From positions 1-64,000 of IMG/VR virus record IMGVR_UViG_3300044707_000932: 64,000 bases of DNA, one strand, 5' to 3'. The translations under genes and the position numbers were made by a program. This DNA is from a virus. Position 1 is the first letter of the stretch, and each line of letters starts with the position of its first letter. Positions 44,609 through 52,446 of the stretch are shown piece by piece. The notes beneath the pieces are model-generated. The model had not been told where the DNA came from. It did not search any database and saw only the letters and a list, made by a program, of their open reading frames with translations.

Positions 44609-47600
44609 TTAGTTTCCGAATGTGTATCTTAAACCTAACTGAGCTTGCCATACGTCAAACACAGAAGAGTTCCACTGATAAGTGTCCTTGATAAGTGAAG
44701 TTGAACCGTCGTAGTTTCTCTGTGTAGATAATCTATAAACAGGTTCACCTGCTGTGTTGATTGATGAATAGCTAAGAATAGCTGGGTTTGTTGCTCTTTG
44801 AGAAACACCCCAATCATTATTCAACATGTTTCCGAAGTTGAGGATATCTAAACGAATTTGGAAATTGTTGTTGATACCTTTTACTTTTACTACGAAATCT
44901 TGTTGAACTGAAAGGTCAAATCTGTGAAGAACAGGGATTGTAGAAGCGTTTCTCTCAGCGTATTGTCCTCTTCTTGTAGAGAGGTATTTGTCTTGAGCGA
45001 TGTAAGCTTCAAAAGCTGCTTGTTGTTCAGCTTCTGTGAATGTGTAACTTCCAAGAGTACCATTTGGTAATCTTACTCCTGATGCTGTGAAAGATGCAAA
45101 TTTGATGTCAGAACCTTTTTGAGGAACGAAAATCATTTCGTTGTTGTTTACTCTATCACCGTTAAGGTCACCAGCTACGAAATAACCGAAAGGATTACCT
45201 TGTTGTCCTACATAACCCAAAGTGATTGTTGTAGCACCAGCACCTTTTTTCGCACCGTTTTCAATCTTGTAACCGAGAAGTCCAACAAATCTGTTTGGAA
45301 TCCAGTTATCAGAGAATGAAAGAGGTAAGTCATTATTTCCGTTAATTGACCTAGCACTCTGCCAAGAACCTGATGCGATTGAACCCGCACTCATGTAATC
45401 TTTAGCCATAGAGGTTGTCCAAGCCATAGAACCCCAAAGACCCTTTTGTGCTGGGTATTTAAGTTCAAAAGTTGCTGAACGGAAGTTAGCACCATTTCTG
45501 TTTGTTAATACAGCAGCCATAGATACGTTGTCATTTACTCTGACACCAGCATCGTTTCTTGCGAAGAGAGCTCTTTTGTCAGGACCTTGTAAAGTTCCAA
45601 CAGAAACGTCAAGGTTTGCGTTGTAATAATGAACAGCATTTAAGAATCTATTGTAAAGTAATTCAATAGTTCCGATAAAACCGAAAGGTAATTTTTGGTC
45701 TACAGCCAAGTTAGATTTCCATACTTGAGGGAATCTATAATTTGGGTCTGTAAATGCTAAGTCAAAAGTAGAAGGAAGTGTTGGTGTTGAAGGGATAAAG
45801 TATTGATTTGGATTTGCAGTGAAACCGTAGTTCGCCGCTGCCGCACCTGATACATCAATAAATCCTGTCAATACACCGTTGTTTCCTACTTGGTTTGATA
45901 CAAACACATAAGGAGGTCTACCTGTGAAAATACCTGTACCACCTCTTACTTGTGTTTTGCTCTGACCTTTGTGGTTGTAGTTAAAACCAAATCTTGGTTC
46001 CCACAAAAGTTGTGTCTTTGGAAGAACTCCTGTGTTGAATTTTTCACCACCAGCGAAAGTCATAGCAGTTACTGCTGTGTTTTCAATTGCGGTATTTTCG
46101 AATCCAATTACAGCAACTCTAAGACCACCTGTGAGCTTCAAATTTGGAGTATACTGATATTCATCTTGAACGTAAAGGTCAAGACGTGAAGTCTTCAACA
46201 CCTGCATGGGTTCGATACCACCAGGAAGAGCTGAATATCTCAACTGAAATCTTGCTGGTGCGAGTGTAGAAGGTCTACCACCATTCGCTAAAGATTGATT
46301 AGCCGCTGTGTAGAAATCCGCAATCGAGTTGAAGATATACACACCGTTTGAAGCGGGGTAGAATAAGTTGTTAGAACGATATTTTTCAAAATTAACACCA
46401 GCAACCACGGTGTGCTTGTCCATAAATTTGGTCAAGTTGTTTGTGATGTGGAAAGTGTTATAGTCCAACTTGTTTCCTGGTGTGAATGGGTCGAAACCTA
46501 CTGATGTGTAAGTCGCATTACCATTCATAATGTCAATAGTTGGAAACATTTGTGAAAGATATGCTCTGTTCTCAATTTGTTTGTCATAACCAACAATTAA
46601 GTTGTTATGTAATGTGTTAGAAAACTTACTATTCAATTCAAATACACTTGAACGAGTGTTGTCCATAATGATGTATCCACTGTTCTTAAATGACATTGCG
46701 TTGAATTGAGTGGTTCTGTTTCCAGCACCTGCTGACTGAGAGTTTGAGATGTTGATTTCTGCGTCAGAGTTGTGCCAAACATAACGAGCAGTTAACTTGT
46801 GTTTGTCGTTAATGTTCCAGTCAGCTCTTACGAGAAATTTCTCAGATTTGTTAGCATTGTTGTACCCTTCCCAAGGACCCGTCTCATAATTAAAATTTGT
46901 TCTCATGTAATCAGAAAGTGTCTTCATATCAGAGTATGTAACTCTTGATACTTGGGACCCTGTGAGAGGAGAACCTGTTGAAATCCAAGTTGTGCCTGGT
47001 TCAGTTCTCTCCAAAGTTTCGTAGTTTCCGAAGATGAACAATTTGTTCTTAATAATCGGAGCACCAAGTCTGAAACCTCTCATAGTTTCTTCGAACTTCG
47101 AAGCAGTTACGGTAGTTCCTTTTGCGTTGTTTCCAACATAACGAACGTTGTCTCTGCTTGACTGATAATAAGAACCATCAATTTTGTTTGTACCACTTCT
47201 TGTGACTGCGTTGATACCAGCACCAACGAAACCACTTTGACGAATGTCAAACGGTGCTACGTTGATTTGAAGTTGGTCAATCGCATCTAAAGAAATAGCG
47301 GTGGAACCTGTTCTACCACCAGCTTGTGCTGAAGAACCAAGACCAAAACCGTTGTTGAATTGGGAACCGTCGATAGTGAAATTATTTAATCTACTATCAG
47401 CAGCACCAAACGAACGACCATCACCCATAGGATTGTACTTGGTGATTCCGTCAATAGTTCTAGCACCTGTGATGGGAACTGAAGTAAGTTCTCTTCTACC
47501 AAACTGTTGAGACGCGCCAGTTCTATCCTTACTGAATGTGTTGTTTCTGTTTAAACCGACAACTACTTCAGACAAGGTCTTAACATCAGAAATCAACACG

Positions 47601-47914
47601 ATTTCCAAGGTAGTTGTAATACCGAGGTTTGTGTTGATGTCAGTGAGTTCTTGTTTTTTGTAGCCAACGTTAGAAACACTAATCACATAAGGACCACCTG
47701 GACGCACAGCAGGAATGGTAAATGTACCAACTTTGTTTGTAGTTGAGCGATATACCGAACCTGTAGGTTGGTGAATTGCTTCAACTGACGCCCCCACTAG
47801 AGCATCTCCTTTTTCATTTTTCACAACACCAGACAGGGCAGAAGTTGTAATTTGCCCGAAAGATGCGAGAGTCACGAACAAGGATAAAAGTGACATCATG
47901 ATTTGCTTTTTCAT
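44609..47914 (-). CDS. TonB-dependent outer-membrane receptor (Oar-like)
   Basis: A full-length 1101-aa receptor. Signal peptide 1-21 (ASFGQ); carboxypeptidase-regulatory-like domain at about 22-110 (LSGVVKNEKGDALVGASV); plug domain with IDGITKYNPMGDGRSFGA and NVAPFDIRQSGFVGAGINAV; then a large beta-barrel ending LGLRYTFGN with the terminal aromatic strand. Such receptors import large ligands using host TonB. No frameshift or stop is seen. Sampled lines look somewhat richer in G+C than neighbouring phage genes, suggesting recent capture from a host. It has the phage-type TATTTATA signal, so it is wired into phage expression. Confidence 0.92.
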   Translation of the reverse strand: MKKQIMMSLLSLFVTLASFGQITTSALSGVVKNEKGDALVGASVEAIHQPTGSVYRSTTNKVGTFTIPAVRPGGPYVISVSNVGYKKQELTDINTNLGITTTLEIVLISDVKTLSEVVVGLNRNNTFSKDRTGASQQFGRRELTSVPITGARTIDGITKYNPMGDGRSFGAADSRLNNFTIDGSQFNNGFGLGSSAQAGGRTGSTAISLDAIDQLQINVAPFDIRQSGFVGAGINAVTRSGTNKIDGSYYQSSRDNVRYVGNNAKGTTVTASKFEETMRGFRLGAPIIKNKLFIFGNYETLERTEPGTTWISTGSPLTGSQVSRVTYSDMKTLSDYMRTNFNYETGPWEGYNNANKSEKFLVRADWNINDKHKLTARYVWHNSDAEINISNSQSAGAGNRTTQFNAMSFKNSGYIIMDNTRSSVFELNSKFSNTLHNNLIVGYDKQIENRAYLSQMFPTIDIMNGNATYTSVGFDPFTPGNKLDYNTFHITNNLTKFMDKHTVVAGVNFEKYRSNNLFYPASNGVYIFNSIADFYTAANQSLANGGRPSTLAPARFQLRYSALPGGIEPMQVLKTSRLDLYVQDEYQYTPNLKLTGGLRVAVIGFENTAIENTAVTAMTFAGGEKFNTGVLPKTQLLWEPRFGFNYNHKGQSKTQVRGGTGIFTGRPPYVFVSNQVGNNGVLTGFIDVSGAAAANYGFTANPNQYFIPSTPTLPSTFDLAFTDPNYRFPQVWKSNLAVDQKLPFGFIGTIELLYNRFLNAVHYYNANLDVSVGTLQGPDKRALFARNDAGVRVNDNVSMAAVLTNRNGANFRSATFELKYPAQKGLWGSMAWTTSMAKDYMSAGSIASGSWQSARSINGNNDLPLSFSDNWIPNRFVGLLGYKIENGAKKGAGATTITLGYVGQQGNPFGYFVAGDLNGDRVNNNEMIFVPQKGSDIKFASFTASGVRLPNGTLGSYTFTEAEQQAAFEAYIAQDKYLSTRRGQYAERNASTIPVLHRFDLSVQQDFVVKVKGINNNFQIRLDILNFGNMLNNDWGVSQRATNPAILSYSSINTAGEPVYRLSTQRNYDGSTSLIKDTYQWNSSVFDVWQAQLGLRYTFGN

Positions 47915-47933
47915 GTTTGTTTGTTTATTGGTT

Positions 47934-47973
47934 TATAAATAAAAAATCCCGAAGACAATGAGCCAACGGGATT
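47934..47973 (-). promoter_or_regulatory. Terminator-promoter module upstream of the TonB receptor
   Basis: AATCCCG/CGGGATT hairpin (47945-47973) whose T run merges into TATTTATA (47934-47941). The following 19-nt leader ends AATAAACAAACAAAC and resembles the leader of the gene at 48741. Confidence 0.7.
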
Positions 47974-47982
47974 TATATATTT

Positions 47983-48075
47983 TCAAGCTTCGAATAATGA
48001 ATGTACAGTCGATAACAACTCATAAATTAACTCTCCAACTTTCATAAGTAGCTTCGAAAGTACCAAAAATCCCAT
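47983..48075 (-). CDS. 30-aa hydrophobic peptide
   Basis: A short frame (MGFLVLSKLLMKVGELIYEL at the start) 7 nt after a host-type promoter and closed by the terminator just described. It is amphipathic and could be membrane-active. Translation is not proven. Confidence 0.45.
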   Translation of the reverse strand: MGFLVLSKLLMKVGELIYELLSTVHSLFEA

Positions 48076-48082
48076 CGACCAA

Positions 48083-48113
48083 CAAAGTTAATGATTTCTT
48101 AAATCAAAATCAA
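48083..48113 (-). promoter_or_regulatory. Bacteroidota-type promoter (TTG-N20-TAACTTTG)
   Basis: Minus-strand TTG at 48111-48113, 20 nt, TAACTTTG at 48083-48090. Confidence 0.65.
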
Positions 48114-48120
48114 TAGGCAT

Positions 48121-48147
48121 AAAAAAACCCTCACTTTCGTGAGGGTT
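48121..48147 (-). terminator. Intrinsic terminator
   Basis: AACCCTCAC/GTGAGGGTT 9-bp stem with a T run on the minus strand. Confidence 0.8.
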
Positions 48148-48155
48148 CTTCTTGT

Positions 48156-48263
48156 TTATTTTTTTAACTTACCAAGAAGTTTTGTTATGTGTGGTACTGC
48201 CACAACACCGACAACGACACCTAATAAAAAGTGCCAATGCCATAAAAATTCAATTGTTTCCAT
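48156..48263 (-). CDS. 35-aa membrane peptide
   Basis: A short gene with one hydrophobic helix (FLLGVVVGVVAVPHI) and a Lys-rich end, 25 nt downstream of the outer-membrane protein gene and followed by a terminator. Operon placement supports it. Confidence 0.55.
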   Translation of the reverse strand: METIEFLWHWHFLLGVVVGVVAVPHITKLLGKLKK

Positions 48264-48288
48264 ATGAATTTCATTTTCTGTTTAAGAT

Positions 48289-48741
48289 TTAAAGATGGTA
48301 TAAAACACCAATCGTTGCTGAGTTAGTGTGTTTTCCGTCTTTAAGAGTTCTTAGAATTGATTGTTCTAAGCACCATTTTTTGTTTATCCTGTAACCAACG
48401 ACAGGGACATAAGTGAATTGTCCTTTCTGACCGTTGAAAAAGGTAACACCTCCGTCTAGCCCTACAGCTAAACCTTTTTTCAGGTGCTTACGAACTCCGA
48501 CAAGTACCGGCATTTGTACGTTGCCAGCTTTGTTTTGTCTGAACCCTGCGTTGAAAACGAAGTTATTCTTTTGGAATCTTACGTTTTGTCCCCAAGATTT
48601 TGAGTTCCAATCAACATTCTTTGTTAAGGGTGCTGATAAAGTCGGTCCCACGGCGATATCCCATCCACCTTTCTTGTGGTCTTGTCCGAACATTGATAGC
48701 GAACATACTGTAACAAAGAAAAACAAAAACATTTTTTTCAT
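48289..48741 (-). CDS. Small outer-membrane beta-barrel-like protein
   Basis: A 150-aa protein with a signal peptide ending SMFGQ. The mature part has alternating strands (FVFNAGFRQNK, GLAVGLDGGVTFFNG, YVPVVGYRINKKW), consistent with an eight-strand barrel. It shares its leader sequence with the TonB receptor gene. Confidence 0.68.
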   Translation of the reverse strand: MKKMFLFFFVTVCSLSMFGQDHKKGGWDIAVGPTLSAPLTKNVDWNSKSWGQNVRFQKNNFVFNAGFRQNKAGNVQMPVLVGVRKHLKKGLAVGLDGGVTFFNGQKGQFTYVPVVGYRINKKWCLEQSILRTLKDGKHTNSATIGVLYHL

Positions 48742-48760
48742 GCTTGTTTATTTTATGATT

Positions 48761-48810
48761 TATAAATAAAAATCCCACACACTAATTCTTTCGAAAAGGC
48801 GGATGGGATT
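48761..48810 (-). promoter_or_regulatory. Terminator-promoter module
   Basis: AATCCCA/TGGGATT hairpin (48771-48810) leading into TATTTATA (48761-48768), 19 nt before the ATG. Confidence 0.6.
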
Positions 48811-48881
48811 GATATTTCTGTATTATAAATATTTACTTTTCCGGTAAATGACCGAATAGGAGAGATTCTGTTATTTGTAAA

Positions 48882-49271
48882 CTATATTTCAGATTTTTCT
48901 TTTTGAAGATAATCGCATTCAAAATTCACACAAGTTTCGGGTCTAATTTCATAAACTGAACATGCTTTTACAGTGGTATTGTAAAAAATACAAGGGAGAG
49001 CTGGTTGAAAAAAACTAACTCTCAACGCCGGATAAGATTCGGGGTTTTGCCAACTTTTATTGTTTGGAAAAAGTTTTTTTCCCTCTTCGTAATCGATAAA
49101 AACTTCTTTCCATAAAATTTCTCTATCAAACTTTTTGGAAAGTCTGTCAAGAAATTCATTTGGGTCTGTGTGGGGTCCTATAATAAAATCACGGTCAGAA
49201 AGGGTACAACACCCCCCGTGATTTCCTGGAAAACCCAAGCAATTGTTCGAACAAATTTCACATGACTTCAT
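48882..49271 (-). CDS. YkgJ-like CxxCxxCC-family protein
   Basis: A 129-aa Cys-rich protein: CEICSNNCLG and GGCCTL near the start, PCIFYNTTVKACSVYEIRPETC near the end. This is the YkgJ/UPF0153 pattern, thought to hold zinc or an iron-sulfur cluster. The function is unknown. It ends the transcription unit that lies downstream of the tmRNA. Confidence 0.78.
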   Translation of the reverse strand: MKSCEICSNNCLGFPGNHGGCCTLSDRDFIIGPHTDPNEFLDRLSKKFDREILWKEVFIDYEEGKKLFPNNKSWQNPESYPALRVSFFQPALPCIFYNTTVKACSVYEIRPETCVNFECDYLQKEKSEI

Positions 49272-49281
49272 AATAAAAAAA

Positions 49282-49676
49282 TGGTGGACTCGAGCGGAGT
49301 CGAACCGCTGTCTTGTTCGCGATAACTATAAGTGCCTACACGTTTATTACAACATTGTTTCTCAATGTTCCGAAATATTAGGTTTGATATTTGTGAGAAA
49401 CCCACCTACAAACAACTTGGTCTCAGAATTATTTTAAACGAGCTCTGACCTGTCACCCGTATATCGGACTTCTGTTCCTGGGTTTAATGTCCTAACCGAC
49501 CCGATTTAGTTACTACTAAATCAAGCAGCAACTACAGCTTCCTCAGCGATAAGACCAAGAGCAGCCATTTTAGCAAAAGTATTGCCAGTTATGTTTCAAA
49601 TCAGTTTTTAAGGAGTTAATTCAGCTCCTACGTGCCACCTATAACTACACACGCCAATCAATGCCGTGACGAGCCC
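49282..49676 (-). ncRNA. ssrA: Transfer-messenger RNA (tmRNA)
   Basis: A 395-nt tmRNA. The 5' end GGGCTCG pairs with CGAGTCC at the 3' end, followed by A and an encoded CCA; the T loop reads TTCGACT. The tag frame runs 49586 to 49521. Its resume codon is GGC, preceded by ATAACT with the conserved U and A at -5 and -4. It encodes 21 residues, starting GNTFAKMAALG and ending EEAVVAA before TGA. Bacteroidota tags are usually much shorter (GENNYALAA type). The Ala-Ala end is a Clp-type degradation signal. The promoter is host-type. Confidence 0.92.
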
Positions 49677-49695
49677 ATATTTTCAAAGAACAATA

Positions 49696-49725
49696 CAAAT
49701 ATAGTATAAATAACTTTAAAATCAA
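49696..49725 (-). promoter_or_regulatory. Bacteroidota-type promoter for the tmRNA
   Basis: Minus-strand TTG at 49723-49725, 19 nt, TATATTTG at 49696-49703. A TATTTATA on the same strand (49705-49712) lies within the spacer, so early and late transcription are both possible. Confidence 0.72.
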
Positions 49726-49732
49726 AAAAACA

Positions 49733-49740
49733 TATTTATA
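49733..49740 (+). promoter_or_regulatory. Phage promoter element TATTTATA
   Basis: TATTTATA exactly 4 nt before the ATG at 49745. Confidence 0.62.
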
Positions 49741-49744
49741 TACA

Positions 49745-50800
49745 ATGGCATATAAAAGCAATTTCCTTCAATCGTTGACTGATTTTCTTAAGGGTAAAAT
49801 ATCAGGGAGAGAATTTTCACATTCCGAACCCACTTTGTATGGGGTGGATGAAAAAACACCCATTGGTGATAGTATTCTACAGTTTGACCTTAACCACGAA
49901 GATGAAGAATATTTTTTGAAGGCAATAGGGTTGAATGAGGATGATGTATATATGATAAATCGTATTTTTGGTTATTATGGTAGTTACGATTATCACGACC
50001 CAGGTTCAATCAGAGAAGATTTTGAAAATGGTTATTTTTTCCAATATTATTTAGATGAGGATAATATAAAACAATTAAAGAAGATTGCTGAGTACGTTTA
50101 TCCCAAGGAAGAGTTTGATTTGAGTGATGTGGGATACATGTCAAGATTAGGTCAAACTTTAGAGGTTCTTTTCCCGAAAGAAATTGACAGTTTGGTTGAT
50201 GATGTTACTTCAGAAAAAAATGAAGCCTTGGGTGCTAGTCTTAAAGATAAAATCAATAATGAATTAGATAGTTTTTTCAAAAATTATAGGATTGATGTTA
50301 CATCAAAATGGGATAAATTCAGAATCAAAGCGAAAGACTTATTAAAAATGTACTATATTGTCGGAAGCGATGAATTTTCACCACTTAAAGTTTTCAAAAA
50401 ATATTTCGATGGTAGTGATTGGGGACTGGGTGGTTGGAGTGATGACGTATACAATTATGAGGATGATTCATATATGGATTGGGACTCCCTCCATCGGGAC
50501 TTTTCAAGAGAGTTCGATAGAATTTTGGAAAAAATTGAAGAGGATGACGGTAAATTCAAAAAACTTTTGGAAATAAGGAATAGAATATTTTCTAAACACT
50601 CTCAAAATGTTTGGTATAACTTACCAAAAAGTCCCAAATATTTGTTCATTGTTCGTGGGGTAAATCCAGAGACTTTCAAAGTCATCGTTGGATTGAAAGA
50701 AAGTAAAGGGAGAAGTGCTATCAAGAAAATTGAACTGTCGGAAGAAAACTACTACCACTTACTTTATCAACCTTCATTATTTAATTTTGAAGAATTGTAA
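49745..50800 (+). CDS. Hypothetical acidic protein
   Basis: A 351-aa protein, strongly acidic in the middle (SDDVYNYEDDSYMDWDSL) and ending in a small beta domain (YLFIVRGVNPETFKVIVGL). There is no clear I/L-x-E leader. It is transcribed from a TATTTATA element. Unknown function. Confidence 0.65.
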   Translation: MAYKSNFLQSLTDFLKGKISGREFSHSEPTLYGVDEKTPIGDSILQFDLNHEDEEYFLKAIGLNEDDVYMINRIFGYYGSYDYHDPGSIREDFENGYFFQYYLDEDNIKQLKKIAEYVYPKEEFDLSDVGYMSRLGQTLEVLFPKEIDSLVDDVTSEKNEALGASLKDKINNELDSFFKNYRIDVTSKWDKFRIKAKDLLKMYYIVGSDEFSPLKVFKKYFDGSDWGLGGWSDDVYNYEDDSYMDWDSLHRDFSREFDRILEKIEEDDGKFKKLLEIRNRIFSKHSQNVWYNLPKSPKYLFIVRGVNPETFKVIVGLKESKGRSAIKKIELSEENYYHLLYQPSLFNFEEL

Positions 50801-50816
50801 ATTTTTCCTATCTTTG
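50787..50816 (+). promoter_or_regulatory. Bacteroidota-type promoter (TTG-N19-TATCTTTG)
   Basis: TTG at 50787-50789, 19 nt, TATCTTTG at 50809-50816, only 4 nt before the ATG: a leaderless transcript from a host-type promoter. Confidence 0.72.
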
Positions 50817-50820
50817 TATA

Positions 50821-51657
50821 ATGTATAAAGATTTGGAATTTTTAAAGGAGGTACTCAGTGTACCAACAAAGACTTATCAAGAACATTTGATGGTCGAATT
50901 TATTGTAAATTGGTTGGTTAAAAATAATATTGAACATTATGTCGATGATTATGGAAATGTTTACGCAACAAAAAAGGAAACTGAAGTCCCTTCTGATTTT
51001 TATTATCCTTGTGTTATATCTCACACTGATACTGTTCACGGACTTGGCAGTATAAATGTTGTTGAAGAACAAAACCCCAACGCTCAGGGTGAATTAAAAT
51101 TTTCTTTAAAGGCTTACAATAACATGGGATTACCCACAGGTATAGGTGGTGATGATAAATGTGGTGTTTTTGCTTGTCTGATTTTGTTAAGAGATTTACC
51201 ATTTCTGAAGGCGGCTTTCTTTGTTGCAGAAGAAACTGGTTGTCATGGTTCGAGAAATGCGGATAAAAAATTTTTTGAAAACGTTGGTTATGGTATTCAG
51301 TTTGATGCCCCTGAAAATTGGATGATAACAGAAAATTGTTCTGGACAAGTCTTGTTTGATAGGAAAACTGATTTTTTCAAAACTTGTGATAAAATTCTAA
51401 CTGAAGGTATGAACGTTACAGATATGGAGTACATGACTCACCCCTATACAGATGTTTATGCTCTCAAGAAACAATTTAACTTTTCTTGTATTAATTTTTC
51501 AATTGGTTATTACGACTATCATACCAAAAATGAATATGTTGTAGTTGAAGATGTTATGAACGGTATTGAGATGGGAAAAAAAATGATTGAAAATTTGGGA
51601 TACAAACTACACTTCAAACCACAAAGAGAAACTACTTTGGACAACCTCCTTTTTTAA
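50821..51657 (+). CDS. M20-family metallopeptidase (peptidase T-like)
   Basis: A 278-aa peptidase with the dinuclear zinc ligands of the family: SHTDTV, GGDDKCG, EETGCHGS and the late His of YYDYHTKNEY. It is shorter than usual (about 370-410 aa), lacking most of the lid domain. Phage peptidases of this type may recycle peptides or act on wall fragments; its host-type promoter suggests early expression. Confidence 0.85.
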   Translation: MYKDLEFLKEVLSVPTKTYQEHLMVEFIVNWLVKNNIEHYVDDYGNVYATKKETEVPSDFYYPCVISHTDTVHGLGSINVVEEQNPNAQGELKFSLKAYNNMGLPTGIGGDDKCGVFACLILLRDLPFLKAAFFVAEETGCHGSRNADKKFFENVGYGIQFDAPENWMITENCSGQVLFDRKTDFFKTCDKILTEGMNVTDMEYMTHPYTDVYALKKQFNFSCINFSIGYYDYHTKNEYVVVEDVMNGIEMGKKMIENLGYKLHFKPQRETTLDNLLF

Positions 51658-51658
51658 A

Positions 51659-52408
51659 TCAAAGAAAGTTTTGTAACTTACTCAACATGGGTTTAATCAT
51701 TGGGTGGTCTTGGATATCGTTGTATTCAATACCTTGTTTTTTCATATTTTTTATTACATCTATCAATCTTTTCAACAGTTGTCTTATGTTTTCTGATTGT
51801 TCTGTGTAATAAGTTATATAACTACTAAATCTAAATAATTTATAGGCATCGTCGATAGAAAGGTCTAATTTACTAATTAATTGAGAAACCATATTCTTGG
51901 CAAATTGGTCGGCGTCCAATTCCATTTCCCAATATTGATTATAAATTTTCTCAAAATCTTCTAAATCATAATCAGAAAGTGGGTTGTCCATTTTAATTTT
52001 GGAAATTTGTATTTCATGTCTTATCTCATGGAATATTACATATAAAAAATCACCCAAGGTTGAGATATCCGATGGTGAGCAAATTATTATTTGATTTTTT
52101 GTTCTTACTCCTGTATAACTCGGACAGGCGGGCAAGAACTTTACTATGAAACCATTTTTTTCAATATATCCCTTTATAAATTTTTCTAAAAAGTCTACCT
52201 TCTCTTTTGGTAATTTTTTACCTAATCTATTAAGAACTTTTCTCAGATTAGATATTGTCTTTTTGGGTTGATTATCATTTCCACATTTGTGACAAATGTA
52301 AGGGTCATCACCCCCCTCTTTAAGGTCCCATTTCCAACCGCAGACATCACAAATTACTTTGTTATCTACAATTGCTTCTCTTAAAATTTTTTTTATAAGA
52401 CTTTTCAC
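51659..52408 (-). CDS. Zinc metallopeptidase with capsid-targeting leader
   Basis: The start is GTG (52408), 4 nt after TATTTATT. The 249-aa protein begins MKSLIKKILREAIVDN; L-R-E before Ala at 9-11 is an ideal T4-type site. A four-Cys zinc ribbon follows (CDVCGW at 20-25, CHKCG at 39-43). HEIRH at 127-131 is the catalytic zinc motif of HExxH peptidases, with a candidate third ligand in MELDADQFA. A protease ejected with the genome could attack host proteins at once. Confidence 0.75.
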   Translation of the reverse strand: MKSLIKKILREAIVDNKVICDVCGWKWDLKEGGDDPYICHKCGNDNQPKKTISNLRKVLNRLGKKLPKEKVDFLEKFIKGYIEKNGFIVKFLPACPSYTGVRTKNQIIICSPSDISTLGDFLYVIFHEIRHEIQISKIKMDNPLSDYDLEDFEKIYNQYWEMELDADQFAKNMVSQLISKLDLSIDDAYKLFRFSSYITYYTEQSENIRQLLKRLIDVIKNMKKQGIEYNDIQDHPMIKPMLSKLQNFL

Positions 52409-52412
52409 TTTT

Positions 52413-52446
52413 AATAAATATAAAAAAAGGGACTTATCGTCCCTTT
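52413..52446 (-). promoter_or_regulatory. Terminator-promoter module after the Clp ATPase
   Basis: AAAGGGAC/GTCCCTTT hairpin (52426-52446) overlapping the Clp stop codon, followed by seven T and TATTTATT (52413-52420), 4 nt before the GTG start. Confidence 0.7.
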
